This document shows positions 18,181 through 27,305 of a stretch of 64,000 nt of DNA, in pieces. A program made the position numbers and the translations under genes. Each line of letters opens with the position of its first letter. The stretch's first letter is position 1. This DNA comes from Candidatus Schekmanbacteria bacterium RIFCSPLOWO2_02_FULL_38_14 (lineage in GTDB: Bacteria > Schekmanbacteria > GWA2-38-11): assembly GCA_001790855.1 (NCBI GenBank), contig MGDH01000011.1:182239-246238 (forward strand), read 5' to 3'. The notes beneath the pieces are model-generated. The model did not search any database. It was given only the letters and a program-made list of their open reading frames with translations, and was not told the origin of the DNA.

Positions 18181-19731
18181 CTATCTGATTTCTGTTTCTT
18201 TGTAATAAAATGCCAAGATATCTTTGCAGGAATATCCCTTTTTAGCCATGCTGTATGCACCCCACTGGCTCATGCCAACTCCATGACCGAATCCTCTGCC
18301 AGAAAATTCCACCAGATTTCCCTTTTTCCTGATTTCACACAGCGTACTTTTCATATTATAAGGCCCGATTTTCAGGCGAAATGTATTGCCGTTAAGTTCA
18401 AGTTTGCCTCCTTGATGAGATATTGAAACCTTGACAATCCTTCCATATCTACTCTTTTTTACAGGAACTATTTCAAAAATTTTACTGACTTTTATTCCGT
18501 TGTCATTAAGTAGTTTTTCAAGTTCTATCAATTTTATAGAATATGACCATTTATAATCCGGAAAGTCTATGCTGAACTCATCCTTATTCTCATCTAAATA
18601 TGGCAAATCAATACCCCAGACATTCTCTGAATCCTCAAGAAAGCCACCGCTGTTTGAGTGAAAATAGGCAAGAATTAACTTTCCTTTATATGTAATAACT
18701 TTGCCTTTTGTAAGGTCAACAGCGTTGTTGCTTGTTTTATTCTCTTTGTCAAACCCTCCATAAACCTGTGAAAATTTTGTTGCATCAAGGTCAAATGGTT
18801 TATTCCTGCTCAGCTTTGCTCTGAACAGGGCATAGGTTCTCGATGCTATTGCCTGCGCCTTAAGGGCTTCAATATTCCAGTTCGGACTAACCTCCTTAGG
18901 AAGTACGCCATAAAGGTATTCCTCTATGTTTAGCCTGTTTATTATTAGTAACTCATCATTGTCCTTTAATGCAGTTATCTTCCCTCTCAAATGTTTTCCG
19001 TCTATAGTTATCAAATGGCGATTTTCAGGCTCAATGGTTATCTGCTGAAAAGGAGAATCTTTTGAATCAACAACTATACCGTTCTTTGATACTGATATTT
19101 CTGTTTCTCTTTTTGGTATACAATTATTGATTCCTGAAAAATAAAATATTTTAATTCCTTCCTTTGAACCAATCCTGAAACTTTTACCTCTTTTGAAAAC
19201 AACCCTTATCTCTTCATTTGAATAGTTTTTTCTCCATTCTAAAGACTGTTTCCCCAATGATATTTCCATGATATAATCTTCACACTGCCGAAGAATAAGT
19301 TCTGCTGTTTCTCTTTGTTCTGCATCAGGATAATTCATCAGAAAATATTTCAGCTTATCCTGAGACTTTGTGTAATCACGCATTTCAAAAAAAGCTTTAC
19401 CAAGTTTTAAGTAAATTTCTCCTGAATTATTTTTATCAACAGAAAGGAATAAGGCTTTATTATACTCCTCTATTGCTTTTTCATAATATTCAAAAAAATC
19501 TCCGTAAATATCCCCTTTGATTTTATGGGCAAGGGCAATATCAGGCTTCTTATCTGACGTGTCAATGACCTCTTTTGCGAGTATTGAAGCCCCGATGAAA
19601 TCATTCTTAGCCAAAAGTTCTCTTGCCCTGTCTATCCTGAAGTCTATTTTTGTATTATTATCCGAGAAGGAGTTTAATGAAGGAATTACAAGAAATATTA
19701 TTAATATAATAGATTTTGCTGGCTTTTTCAT
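18181..19731 (-). CDS. SpoIID/LytB-domain protein with N-terminal TPRs
   Basis: 516-residue secreted protein. A signal peptide (about 1-22) is followed by TPR-like repeats (AIEEYNKALFL, KLGKAFFEMRDYTKS). The SpoIID/LytB domain then shows YLYGVLPKEVSPNWNIEALK, AQAIASRTYALF and the C-terminal GRGFGHGVGMSQWGAYSMA. SpoIID proteins bind or cleave denuded glycan strands of peptidoglycan; in Gram-negatives they are not linked to sporulation. It starts nine bases after the phosphodiester glycosidase gene, so the two are co-transcribed. Confidence 0.88.
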   Translation of the reverse strand: MKKPAKSIILIIFLVIPSLNSFSDNNTKIDFRIDRARELLAKNDFIGASILAKEVIDTSDKKPDIALAHKIKGDIYGDFFEYYEKAIEEYNKALFLSVDKNNSGEIYLKLGKAFFEMRDYTKSQDKLKYFLMNYPDAEQRETAELILRQCEDYIMEISLGKQSLEWRKNYSNEEIRVVFKRGKSFRIGSKEGIKIFYFSGINNCIPKRETEISVSKNGIVVDSKDSPFQQITIEPENRHLITIDGKHLRGKITALKDNDELLIINRLNIEEYLYGVLPKEVSPNWNIEALKAQAIASRTYALFRAKLSRNKPFDLDATKFSQVYGGFDKENKTSNNAVDLTKGKVITYKGKLILAYFHSNSGGFLEDSENVWGIDLPYLDENKDEFSIDFPDYKWSYSIKLIELEKLLNDNGIKVSKIFEIVPVKKSRYGRIVKVSISHQGGKLELNGNTFRLKIGPYNMKSTLCEIRKKGNLVEFSGRGFGHGVGMSQWGAYSMAKKGYSCKDILAFYYKETEIR

Positions 19732-19740
19732 TAATAGTCT

Positions 19741-20634
19741 TTATCTTTGGAAAATTCCAATTGCATTTATGATTTTACCTGCCCCTTTTACATAAAGCTC
19801 AATATTTTTATTTCCAAAAAACATCTGCGCTGATGGACCTCCGTCAAGATTCAGAGAGTCATTGCACCCCAATCTTTTCATCACTTCAGCAAGTTCATAG
19901 AGAGACAAGCCGTTAAATCCTGTTTCGCTTGCAAGCATCAGAATCTTTTTTTCTTTTGTCAATCCTATCGCTGTACGAGGGAGTAGTTTAAATTCATTAA
20001 ATACTGAAGGCTTGTCTATCCTTATCTCTCCATCTTTAACCAACACAGGACCCGCCTGAACTGCCTGTAAAATATCAGGAGATTTTTTATAATTTTCCTT
20101 GTAAATGATTTCTGCTGTTCTATCTTTTTTCACCAGAAAAACTCCGTTTATTCCTGCAAGCCACTTTGAGATTTCACGCCCGTCAGCAGTCAGTATCCCG
20201 ACAGGTTTCAGGCTTTTCTTATCTTTTTCATAGTCATAGTATCCCCCTGTCACTGCACCAATAGCACCTGACTTTTTCACAAGGTCTCTTATATCAGCCC
20301 CCATCTTTTCTCCGTAGTCATGGCAGTAAACAAGACGGAGTACGGTATTTTTTGGGTCAATTCGCAAAATCTTAATATTTACTTTCTGGACTCTATCTAT
20401 GAACCCTGTCTCTTTTTCAACATCTTCTTTTCTTAATCCGATTCCGTACCAATCAGGACGATGCAATGCGATTTCCTTAATCTCAACTCCATCAGCAACA
20501 ATTTTCCAATTTTTCTCAGAAAATAGCCCATCATAATTAAGTTCTCTGCTTATCTCTTTTGCAAAGGAACAAGGCAGAGAAAAAATTAAAAAAATAACTG
20601 CTAATAGTTTTATGAATATATTTTTTTGATACAT
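19741..20634 (-). CDS. Phosphodiester glycosidase (NAGPA-like) family protein
   Basis: About 297-residue secreted protein with an N-terminal signal peptide (FIKLLAVIFLIFSLPCSFA). The hallmark NLDGGPSAQ near the C-terminus, plus GAVTGGYYDYE and RTAIGLTKEKKIL, place it with phosphodiester alpha-GlcNAcase-like proteins (DUF2233), which hydrolyse sugar phosphodiesters; the bacterial substrate is unknown. ATG 20634 has AGGGG upstream. Between a secreted zinc-ribbon-like protein and a SpoIID protein, it probably acts on cell-wall or surface glycan. Confidence 0.85.
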   Translation of the reverse strand: MYQKNIFIKLLAVIFLIFSLPCSFAKEISRELNYDGLFSEKNWKIVADGVEIKEIALHRPDWYGIGLRKEDVEKETGFIDRVQKVNIKILRIDPKNTVLRLVYCHDYGEKMGADIRDLVKKSGAIGAVTGGYYDYEKDKKSLKPVGILTADGREISKWLAGINGVFLVKKDRTAEIIYKENYKKSPDILQAVQAGPVLVKDGEIRIDKPSVFNEFKLLPRTAIGLTKEKKILMLASETGFNGLSLYELAEVMKRLGCNDSLNLDGGPSAQMFFGNKNIELYVKGAGKIINAIGIFQR

Positions 20635-20654
20635 TTCGCCCCTGCTGTTCATTT

Positions 20655-20696
20655 TTCGCTATTCACTTACTTCAAATTCAAAAATCCTAACGATAC
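20655..20696. repeat. 7-base-period degenerate repeat
   Basis: Heptamers TTCGCTA, TTCACTT, ACTTCAA, ATTCAAA, AATCCTA, ACGATAC in the short gap before the glycosidase gene. Confidence 0.45.
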
Positions 20697-20700
20697 ACTC

Positions 20701-21333
20701 TCACTCAAGCCTTCCCCCATCAACAGGGCAGAATTCCCAGGATTTTTCATAATAGATGTGTGTATTATTTATTGTGCAGCGTTTGTATTTTTTTATCTCT
20801 TCAGAATTTTTATTATCCCTGCTTTCGATATTAATTTTTTCTTCTTTTGTTTCCTTTATTTCAGGCTTTTTACCTTGTTCTCTTTTATCTGTAGTTATAT
20901 CACCCTTGAAACCTTCAAGTTTTAATCCGTTCTCACTGCCAGACTTAACAAAAGTGATTTTATTTATATCCTTAATTTCAAATATCATTCTTCTGCTCTC
21001 AGAAAATCCAAAAAACTCACCATTTAATTTAAAATCATTCTTCATCCCTTTTATCATCTCACCGTTTTCCATTAATATGCTTATTTCATTGCTGTTAAAA
21101 CCAATCTCTTTCACAACAGAGAAATAAATTTTATCCCAACCCTCATTTCTTCTTTTTAACAAGAAATCATTCTTCTCTGTAAAAAAACCATCACTCCAGT
21201 TCAGCATAACATTTTTAATATAAAATTCTTTACCATCTTCTTTCAACACAGTCGCATCAATAGAATAAGATAAAAAAGGAATTGATAAAAAAGCTGATAC
21301 TGCAAATAGCAAAGCTATAATTTTTTTTAACAT
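20701..21333 (-). CDS. Secreted hypothetical protein with C-terminal Cys pair
   Basis: 210-residue protein with signal peptide (LKKIIALLFAVSAFLSIPF, cleavage near SYS). The central part (about 25-130) is beta-rich and reads like a small barrel repeated around GKEFYIKNV and NGEMIKG. A charged Lys/Glu linker (150-185) leads to a tail with one Cys followed by FCPVDGG, like half of a zinc ribbon. No family recognised. Probably first gene of the operon with phosphodiester glycosidase and SpoIID protein. GGAG lies nine bases upstream of the ATG. Confidence 0.65.
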   Translation of the reverse strand: MLKKIIALLFAVSAFLSIPFLSYSIDATVLKEDGKEFYIKNVMLNWSDGFFTEKNDFLLKRRNEGWDKIYFSVVKEIGFNSNEISILMENGEMIKGMKNDFKLNGEFFGFSESRRMIFEIKDINKITFVKSGSENGLKLEGFKGDITTDKREQGKKPEIKETKEEKINIESRDNKNSEEIKKYKRCTINNTHIYYEKSWEFCPVDGGRLE

Positions 21334-21351
21334 TTGATATTACTCCAGATT

Positions 21352-21393
21352 GAGTTTTAACATTTACTTGAATTTTGAGTTTTGTAATTTGAC
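21352..21393. repeat. 7-base-period degenerate repeat
   Basis: Heptamers GAGTTTT, AACATTT, ACTTGAA, TTTTGAG, TTTTGTA, ATTTGAC fill the gap between the electron-transfer operon and the secreted protein gene. Confidence 0.5.
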
Positions 21394-21410
21394 ATTAATC
21401 TGCCTGCCCT

Positions 21411-22241
21411 TTATGGCTTATATAATAATTCAATCTCGTCATATCTGAAGACAGGTCCATCCGTACAAACATATTTATCATCTATTCTGCAGTGTCCGCA
21501 GAATCCAATGCCGCATTTCATCTGACGCTCAAGAGAAGTTATAATATCTCTTTTGTCAAGCCCGTTTTTGAGCAGGGAGGAGAATACGGAACTAAGCATT
21601 GCGTTGGGACCGCATACAAAAGCAGTTGTACCAAGAGGATTAATTTTAAAATTATCAAGAAGTAATCCAACTACCCCCTTTTTCCCTTTCCAGTTCTCAT
21701 CAGGAAAATCAACAGTTGTTTCAATATTTACATCATTTTTCTCTGACCATAGATTTATGTCATCTTTAAATGGCATGTCCTGCGGAGTCCTTGCTCCAAA
21801 CAGGATATCTATTCTCCCAAATGACTTTCTTTCTAAAATTAAAGCCTCAACCAATGGTTTCAATGCTCCCATTCCCATTCCGCCTGCAACAATAATACTG
21901 TCTCTGTTTTTAAGTGCATTAATATCAAAACCGTTTCCAAAAGGTCCACGGATACCAAGTTTATCTCCGGGCTTCATTGAGAATAACTGCGTGGTTAATT
22001 TTCCGACCTTTGCAACCGTTACCTCAATCTTTCCATCTCTTGCAGGAAATGACGAAAAAGCAAATGCAGCCTCACCATACCCAAAAACAGAAAACATCAT
22101 AAACTGCCCGGGCTTATATGCAAAACAATTCTCATTGGAAACAGAAAACACGAAGGTTCTGATATCTCTTGCCTCTTCTTTGAAAGATTCAATTTTTGCT
22201 ATTATTGGAAGATATTCATTGTTCATCTTTTCATATCCCAT
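21411..22241 (-). CDS. FAD/NAD(P)-binding electron-transfer subunit (HydG-like)
   Basis: About 276-residue ferredoxin-NADP reductase-like protein. The flavin domain is followed by an NAD(P) domain beginning SIIVAGGMGMGALKPLV. A C-terminal 2Fe-2S site is formed by MKCGIGFCGHCR and a later Cys (KYVCTDGP). This matches the gamma subunit of sulfhydrogenases and related sulfite reductase B subunits, which pass electrons to or from NAD(P). Start could be ATG 22241 or 22226. It follows the Fe-S subunit by about 23 bases, in an operon headed by a formate dehydrogenase. Confidence 0.88.
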   Translation of the reverse strand: MGYEKMNNEYLPIIAKIESFKEEARDIRTFVFSVSNENCFAYKPGQFMMFSVFGYGEAAFAFSSFPARDGKIEVTVAKVGKLTTQLFSMKPGDKLGIRGPFGNGFDINALKNRDSIIVAGGMGMGALKPLVEALILERKSFGRIDILFGARTPQDMPFKDDINLWSEKNDVNIETTVDFPDENWKGKKGVVGLLLDNFKINPLGTTAFVCGPNAMLSSVFSSLLKNGLDKRDIITSLERQMKCGIGFCGHCRIDDKYVCTDGPVFRYDEIELLYKP

Positions 22242-22264
22242 AAATCCAGACAATCAATCGCAGG

Positions 22265-23320
22265 CTAAAGACTGCGGCTACATTTTGGTTCTTTGTTTTT
22301 GATTTTCATCAACACCGCTCCTGTTCCTATATCACCTAAGCATACCACATCACACCGACCACACCCGGTGCATCCGGCGCTGCTGTACCGTTCTTCAAAA
22401 TATTTTAGCCTGTGCATAAATCTGTATTTCAATCTTTCGCCAGGTGTAGGAATAGGGTTATATGCGTGAACCATTCTTGAAAACCCTGAAAACAGACATG
22501 AATCCCAGTACCTGTATCTTTTGATTAATTCATTTTCAAAGTCTTCAATTGTATTATAACAGGTACAAACAGGACAAACATAGCAACACCCTCCGCAGTC
22601 CTGACAGCTTAGTGCAATATTCTCCCATGCCTTAGAGCTAACCTTCCCCTTTCTTAGATTCTCTATTGTTTTCGCAAACGGATTGTTTCTTTTTATCTTT
22701 TCTTCTAAAATTTTAACATTCTCTTCTCTTAACTTGAAATCTCTCTTTTCTGTTTCACTAAACAGTAACCTGTTTTTTTTTAATATTTCTTTTCCCGCTT
22801 CAGTCTCTGCCTCTATAAGATATCCGTCTTCCAAGCCTGAAAGCCGTAAATCATAGCCATCACAATAAAGCGTCTCTCCGGGAATGGCTGTGCAGAAACA
22901 CTCGGGAGCACATTCATTACAAAGAAAATTAACAACTACTGTGTTCTGCCTGAGTTTCTGATAGTAGGAGTCTGTTCTTTCTCCAGAAAAAAACCTGTCA
23001 ACTCCATTTATAGCTTTCAAATCACATGTTCTTATCCCAAAAATCAGCTTTTTCCTTGTTTTCCTCTCTTCCTTATCAACTAAAGTTTTTAATTCATTCA
23101 AATCCATCTTGAACATCAGCTCTATCTGCGGGAAAAAAAATCTTTTTGGAGACTCAACAGCATTTATGTAATCAAGGGTGATATCAGAGGAGTTTTTTAT
23201 ATGGTTAAAAAATATATCCCCTCCTGTCTTTACAGGAGCTATCACTTCAAATTCACTGCACAGTGAATCAATGAGTTTAAATAAATTCTCTCTTGATATT
23301 TTTTTTATCTGCAACTTCAT
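22265..23320 (-). CDS. 4Fe-4S electron-transfer subunit (HydB-like)
   Basis: About 351-residue iron-sulfur protein like the beta subunit of soluble sulfhydrogenases. It has CNECAPECFC in the middle, then ferredoxin-like clusters in SCQDCGGCCYVCPVCTC and CTGCGRCDVVC, enough cysteines for two 4Fe-4S clusters plus extra ligands. RTCDLKAINGVDRFF is typical of the family. It would wire the formate dehydrogenase to the flavoprotein. ATG 23320 lies seven bases after the fdhA stop. Confidence 0.85.
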   Translation of the reverse strand: MKLQIKKISRENLFKLIDSLCSEFEVIAPVKTGGDIFFNHIKNSSDITLDYINAVESPKRFFFPQIELMFKMDLNELKTLVDKEERKTRKKLIFGIRTCDLKAINGVDRFFSGERTDSYYQKLRQNTVVVNFLCNECAPECFCTAIPGETLYCDGYDLRLSGLEDGYLIEAETEAGKEILKKNRLLFSETEKRDFKLREENVKILEEKIKRNNPFAKTIENLRKGKVSSKAWENIALSCQDCGGCCYVCPVCTCYNTIEDFENELIKRYRYWDSCLFSGFSRMVHAYNPIPTPGERLKYRFMHRLKYFEERYSSAGCTGCGRCDVVCLGDIGTGAVLMKIKNKEPKCSRSL

Positions 23321-23327
23321 AATGTTT

Positions 23328-25358
23328 CTACATTTTCTCAATCTTTACACTGCAGACCTTAAACTCTGGTATCTTAGCCTCCCTGTCAACTGCAGGGTTT
23401 GTTAAAAGATTTGCAGCTGCCTCAGCAAAATGGAATGGAATAAACACAACCCCTTCAGGAACCCTTTCAGTCACAAGCGCTTTTGTAACAAGCTCTCCCC
23501 TCCTTGATATTATCTTCACATTCTCACTGTTCTTGATTTTTCTCTTTCCCGCATCAAATGGATTTATCTCTACAAATCCTTCAGAAACTTCCCTTTCAAG
23601 CGTTCCAACCTTTCTTGTCATTGTGCCAGTATGCCAGTGATAATAAATCCTTCCTGTTGTAAGCACCATCGGGAATTCCTTATCAGGAACCTCATCAGGC
23701 TCAGTAAACTCAACTGGATTGAAATACCCCTTCCCCCTTGGGAATTCTTTTTCATGCAGATATGATGTTCCTTTAGAATTTTTGTCAGCACAGGGCCATT
23801 GGAGATATTTTTCCTTTTCAAGTCTTTTGTAATTAATGCCACCATAAATAGGCGTAAGTGAAGCTATCTCGTCCATAACTTCTTCAGGACATCTGTAGTC
23901 CATTTTTAGCCCGAATCTTTTGCTTAACTCACTTATTATTTTCCAGTCAGGAAGGCTTTCTCCAAATTCAGGCACAGCTTGCCTTATTCTCTGAACAGCC
24001 CTGTCAGTATTTGTAAAAGTTCCGTCTTTTTCAGCAAAACTTGCAGATGGCAAAACCACATCTGCTATCTCAGCAGTTTCAGTCATAAACAATTCGATAA
24101 CAACAAGGAATTCAAGTTTCTTGAGCGATTCTTTAACGTGATTGATATGAGGGTCTGAAAGTAGTGGATTCTCTCCCATTATAATCAGCCCTTTAATCTT
24201 TCCACTGCCGGCGCCATCAATCATTTCTGTAATGGTCATTCCCGGAGTATCAGGAATCTTTACTCCCCATGCCTTTTCAAATTTTTCTCTTACTTCTTTG
24301 ATATTGACTTTTTGGTACCCAGTAAGAAAATTTGGAAGTGCTCCCATATCACATGCACCCTGCACATTGTTATGTCCCCGTAATGGGTTTACTCCTGTAA
24401 ATTGTTTTCCAATGTGTCCGGTTACCATAGCTAAATTGGCAAGCCCTGTAACATTGTCAGTTCCTGTTATATGCTGGGTAATTCCCATACCGTAAACAAT
24501 CATTCCGGTTTCCGATTTTGCATAAGCCTCTGCTGCCTGGTACAGAAGCCTTTCAGGAATGCCTGTTATCTTTTTAACCTCTGAAGGAGTATATTTTTTT
24601 ACTGCAGAAACCAGCCCCTCATAGTTCTCAGTCCTGCTCTTTATAAAATCTTCGTTAACCCATCCCTCATCAACTATTATCTTTATCATACCGTTTATCC
24701 ATGCAACATCTGTTCCGGGTTTCTGCCCGAGATAAAGATAAGCAAACCTGCTTAAAGGAATCCTTCGCGGGTCAACCACTATCAGCTTTGTTCCTTTTTC
24801 AACTGCCCTCCTTATTTTCGCACCAACCATTGGATGCTGCTCTGTCGGATTCGAACCTGTCAGAAGTATCGCTTTAGCATCCTCTATTTCGTTCTGGCTG
24901 TTTGTCATTGCACCAGACCCAAAAGCCTTTACAAGCCCTGTAACAGTTGATGAGTGGCATAGCCTTGCGCAGTGGTCTATATTGTTGGTGCCTATCGCTC
25001 CCCTTGCAAATTTCATCATCAGATAATTCTCCTCATTGGTAGCTTTTGCTGAAGAAAATATCCCTATGCTTTCAGGACCGTACTTAATTATCAGTTTTTT
25101 AAATCTGCTTACAATTTCATCAAGCGCCGTTTCCCATGAGATTTTTCTGAACTTATCCTCTTTTTTTATGAGCGGGCTTGCAAGCCTTCCATGTCCCCTT
25201 AAAAGCTCAGGGATAGTCCATCCCTTTGCGCACAAAGTGCCTTTGGTTACATAATGGGAGCGCTGCGGCGTAACTCCGATTACATGGTCGCCTTCAACAT
25301 TCAAAAACATGCCACACCCACATCCACAATAAACACATATAGTAGGAACTCTTTTCAT
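23328..25358 (-). CDS. fdhA: Formate dehydrogenase alpha subunit (Mo/W bis-MGD)
   Basis: 676-residue molybdopterin oxidoreductase. The N-terminal 4Fe-4S site is CVYCGCGC with a later Cys43 (GTLCAKGW). The active-site segment DHCARLCHSSTV places Cys134, followed by His135, at the position held by selenocysteine in E. coli FdhF, so this is a Cys form. GSNPTEQHPM, VDPRRIPLSRFA and the C-terminal VLTTGRIYYHWHTGTMTR support the bis-MGD fold. There is no Tat signal, so it is cytoplasmic. With its HydB/HydG-like partners it probably forms an NAD(P)-linked formate dehydrogenase. Confidence 0.9.
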   Translation of the reverse strand: MKRVPTICVYCGCGCGMFLNVEGDHVIGVTPQRSHYVTKGTLCAKGWTIPELLRGHGRLASPLIKKEDKFRKISWETALDEIVSRFKKLIIKYGPESIGIFSSAKATNEENYLMMKFARGAIGTNNIDHCARLCHSSTVTGLVKAFGSGAMTNSQNEIEDAKAILLTGSNPTEQHPMVGAKIRRAVEKGTKLIVVDPRRIPLSRFAYLYLGQKPGTDVAWINGMIKIIVDEGWVNEDFIKSRTENYEGLVSAVKKYTPSEVKKITGIPERLLYQAAEAYAKSETGMIVYGMGITQHITGTDNVTGLANLAMVTGHIGKQFTGVNPLRGHNNVQGACDMGALPNFLTGYQKVNIKEVREKFEKAWGVKIPDTPGMTITEMIDGAGSGKIKGLIIMGENPLLSDPHINHVKESLKKLEFLVVIELFMTETAEIADVVLPSASFAEKDGTFTNTDRAVQRIRQAVPEFGESLPDWKIISELSKRFGLKMDYRCPEEVMDEIASLTPIYGGINYKRLEKEKYLQWPCADKNSKGTSYLHEKEFPRGKGYFNPVEFTEPDEVPDKEFPMVLTTGRIYYHWHTGTMTRKVGTLEREVSEGFVEINPFDAGKRKIKNSENVKIISRRGELVTKALVTERVPEGVVFIPFHFAEAAANLLTNPAVDREAKIPEFKVCSVKIEKM

Positions 25359-25499
25359 AAAAAATCTATTTTTCTTTTTTGATCATACCAAAAATCTCTC
25401 TAACAAAATATTATCCTTTATTATTTTTCTTCAACATCCCAATTGTTTTCTTGTTTTGGTCAATATTTTTTCAATAGACTCTCATTTTTTACAATTCCC

Positions 25500-25527
25500 T
25501 TGACAAAAGTATGTCATGGGGTTTATT
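25500..25527 (+). promoter_or_regulatory. Weak candidate promoter
   Basis: TTGACA (25500-25505) is followed after 16 bases by TTTATT, a poor -10 box, just ahead of the Ala-rich protein gene. Confidence 0.35.
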
Positions 25528-25552
25528 TATATTAGTAAAAGGATAGCATGAT

Positions 25553-26098
25553 ATGCAAAAAATAATTATTACATTATTATTCATTTCCATTCTTATTTTC
25601 CAACCTCTTTTTGCAAGCGCGGATGAATATGACAGAAATGAGGCTTTTGTTTCTTGGAAACTTATGGCATATTCCTTATATCCCTTTGGGTATACATTGG
25701 AAAAACTAATTGTTAAACCGGGACACTGGCTGTTCTCGCTTCCTTTTCTTAAAGATATATCAGGACATGAAGAATTAAGCAAGAGTCTGGTTTCCATGGA
25801 TTCGGAAGACAATTTTGAATCATATGAGAAGCTTAAATCACTTTACCTTGAGACCAAAAGTCAGACTGAAAAACCAGAAAAAGTTGCTCAGAATGCTGAA
25901 AACCTTGCTTCTGCAGAAGAAGCAATTACTGATAATGCCAAAAAATTTGCCGCAAGGGCAAGAACATCAGCTGCAAGGGCTGAGAATTCTGCTTCTCAGT
26001 CAGAAGATGCAGCTATAAAAGCTGAGGAGGCTGCCGGCAAAGCTGAACTATCAGCCCAGAAAGCTGAAGCCGTATTCAATAAACTGTTACAAAAGTAA
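25553..26098 (+). CDS. Secreted protein with Ala-rich coiled-coil tail
   Basis: 181-residue exported protein of unknown function. Signal peptide about 1-23 (ending FASA). A compact region with YPFGYTLEKLIVKPGH and LPFLKDISGHEE looks conserved in style. Residues about 100-178 are a continuous helix built of Ala at heptad positions (ENLASAEEAI, ARTSAARAENSAS, AEEAAGKAELSA), an alanine-zipper coiled coil like those of outer-membrane lipoprotein Lpp. AAGGAT lies eight bases upstream of the ATG. It may tether envelope layers, but this is inference. Confidence 0.7.
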   Translation: MQKIIITLLFISILIFQPLFASADEYDRNEAFVSWKLMAYSLYPFGYTLEKLIVKPGHWLFSLPFLKDISGHEELSKSLVSMDSEDNFESYEKLKSLYLETKSQTEKPEKVAQNAENLASAEEAITDNAKKFAARARTSAARAENSASQSEDAAIKAEEAAGKAELSAQKAEAVFNKLLQK

Positions 26099-26191
26099 CC
26101 AAGCATCACCTCTCTTAATAACAATCCTCTAAACCATACCTGATTACAGTCCGAAAGAATTTTTGTTCTTAAATCGCAAACAAAATTTTCT

Positions 26192-26323
26192 ATGGGCATC
26201 AAAAACACATTTAATGAAAACAAATTCAAACAAGTGACCCTTATTGTTTTTCTTGCCCAAATCTTAACAGCAGGGTGCCTGTTTATAATTTTAAGCGCAA
26301 TGATTCTGACTGTTCTGATTTAA
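26192..26323 (+). CDS. Possible 43-residue membrane peptide
   Basis: A short ATG frame with a charged N-terminus (about 15 residues) and one hydrophobic helix (VTLIVFLAQILTAGC onwards to the end). The ribosome binding site is absent, so it may be chance. The remaining bases between 26099 and 26356 show nothing else. Confidence 0.2.
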   Translation: MGIKNTFNENKFKQVTLIVFLAQILTAGCLFIILSAMILTVLI

Positions 26324-26356
26324 TATCTTCTCAATCTGATATTTGAGAATTTCAAT

Positions 26357-27082
26357 CTATCCAGTCTGAACAGATTCTATCTCCTCCAAAATTTCCCTTG
26401 CTGCTCTGGCTGGATCAGACGCATTTCGTATTGGTCTTCCTACAACAATGAAATCTGAGCCTGAAATAACAGCTTCTGAAGCGGTTGCAGTTCTTTTCTG
26501 GTCATCAGGAGGAAAATTTTTCCCTCTGATTCCCGGAGTAATAACTTTAAAATTTCTGCCACACTCATTCTTTATAATAGAGATTTCCTTTGGAGAGCAG
26601 ACAACACCGCCAAGACCTGAATCTTTTGCAATCTTTGCAAGGACTGTTACCTCATCAAGAACCGGGTTGATGATTCCCAATTCCTTAAGCTCTTCATTGC
26701 TCAAACTTGTAAGTATGGTTACAGCAATAATCAAAGGATATGTTATTTTCTCTTTCTCACATACATTTCCAACATCTTTAACCACCCTCTTCATCATTTC
26801 TCTCCCGCCAAGGGCATGAACATTAAAAATGGAAACACCGAGCCTTGCTGCCTGAATCCCTGCTTTTGCAACTGTAGTCGGTATGTCGTGGAATTTCAAA
26901 TCCAGAAAAACCTTTGCTCCATGACCCAATATCTTTTCAACAACCTTTGGCCCGCATTTGGTGAAAAGCTCTTTCCCGACTTTAAAAATACCAACATAAT
27001 CCTTAAGCCTTAAGACCCATTCCTCGGCCTCTTTAAGACTTTCTACATCCAAGGCAAATATAAGTTTATTTTTGGCGTTCAT
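26357..27082 (-). CDS. pyrF: Orotidine 5'-phosphate decarboxylase
   Basis: 241-residue TIM-barrel enzyme for the last step of UMP synthesis. IFALDVESLKEAEEW opens the barrel; the catalytic Lys63 lies in FLDLKFHDIPTTV with Asp61 and Asp66. Phosphate is gripped by VITPGIRG and the C-terminal IVVGRPIRNASDP. Stand-alone gene with its own promoter, convergent with the Ala-rich protein gene. Confidence 0.95.
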   Translation of the reverse strand: MNAKNKLIFALDVESLKEAEEWVLRLKDYVGIFKVGKELFTKCGPKVVEKILGHGAKVFLDLKFHDIPTTVAKAGIQAARLGVSIFNVHALGGREMMKRVVKDVGNVCEKEKITYPLIIAVTILTSLSNEELKELGIINPVLDEVTVLAKIAKDSGLGGVVCSPKEISIIKNECGRNFKVITPGIRGKNFPPDDQKRTATASEAVISGSDFIVVGRPIRNASDPARAAREILEEIESVQTG

Positions 27083-27132
27083 TTAATGTGTTTATATTTT
27101 ATTTCAATTTTGATATTAAAACTAATTAATTA

Positions 27133-27160
27133 TTTATATTATCCTGATATTTAAAGTCAA
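27133..27160 (-). promoter_or_regulatory. Promoter of pyrF
   Basis: Minus-strand TTGACT (27160-27155) and TATAAA (27138-27133) separated by 16 bases, about 50 bases before the pyrF start. Confidence 0.6.
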
Positions 27161-27217
27161 AGGAATTTGAAAATATTTTATCAGGTAAGTCACTTGACAT
27201 AATTTAAGTTTTAACCC

Positions 27218-27246
27218 TTGACTGAACAGATTTCTTATTATAAAAA
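27218..27246 (+). promoter_or_regulatory. Candidate promoter of mcmA-mce
   Basis: TTGACT at 27218-27223 is followed by TATAAA after 15 bases or TAAAAA after 17 bases, about 60 bases before mcmA. Confidence 0.45.
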
Positions 27247-27305
27247 TATTCCGCTGTTTTTGCAGCAAACACCTAAAATTAAAAAATCATGAAAGATAAT
27301 AAAAA

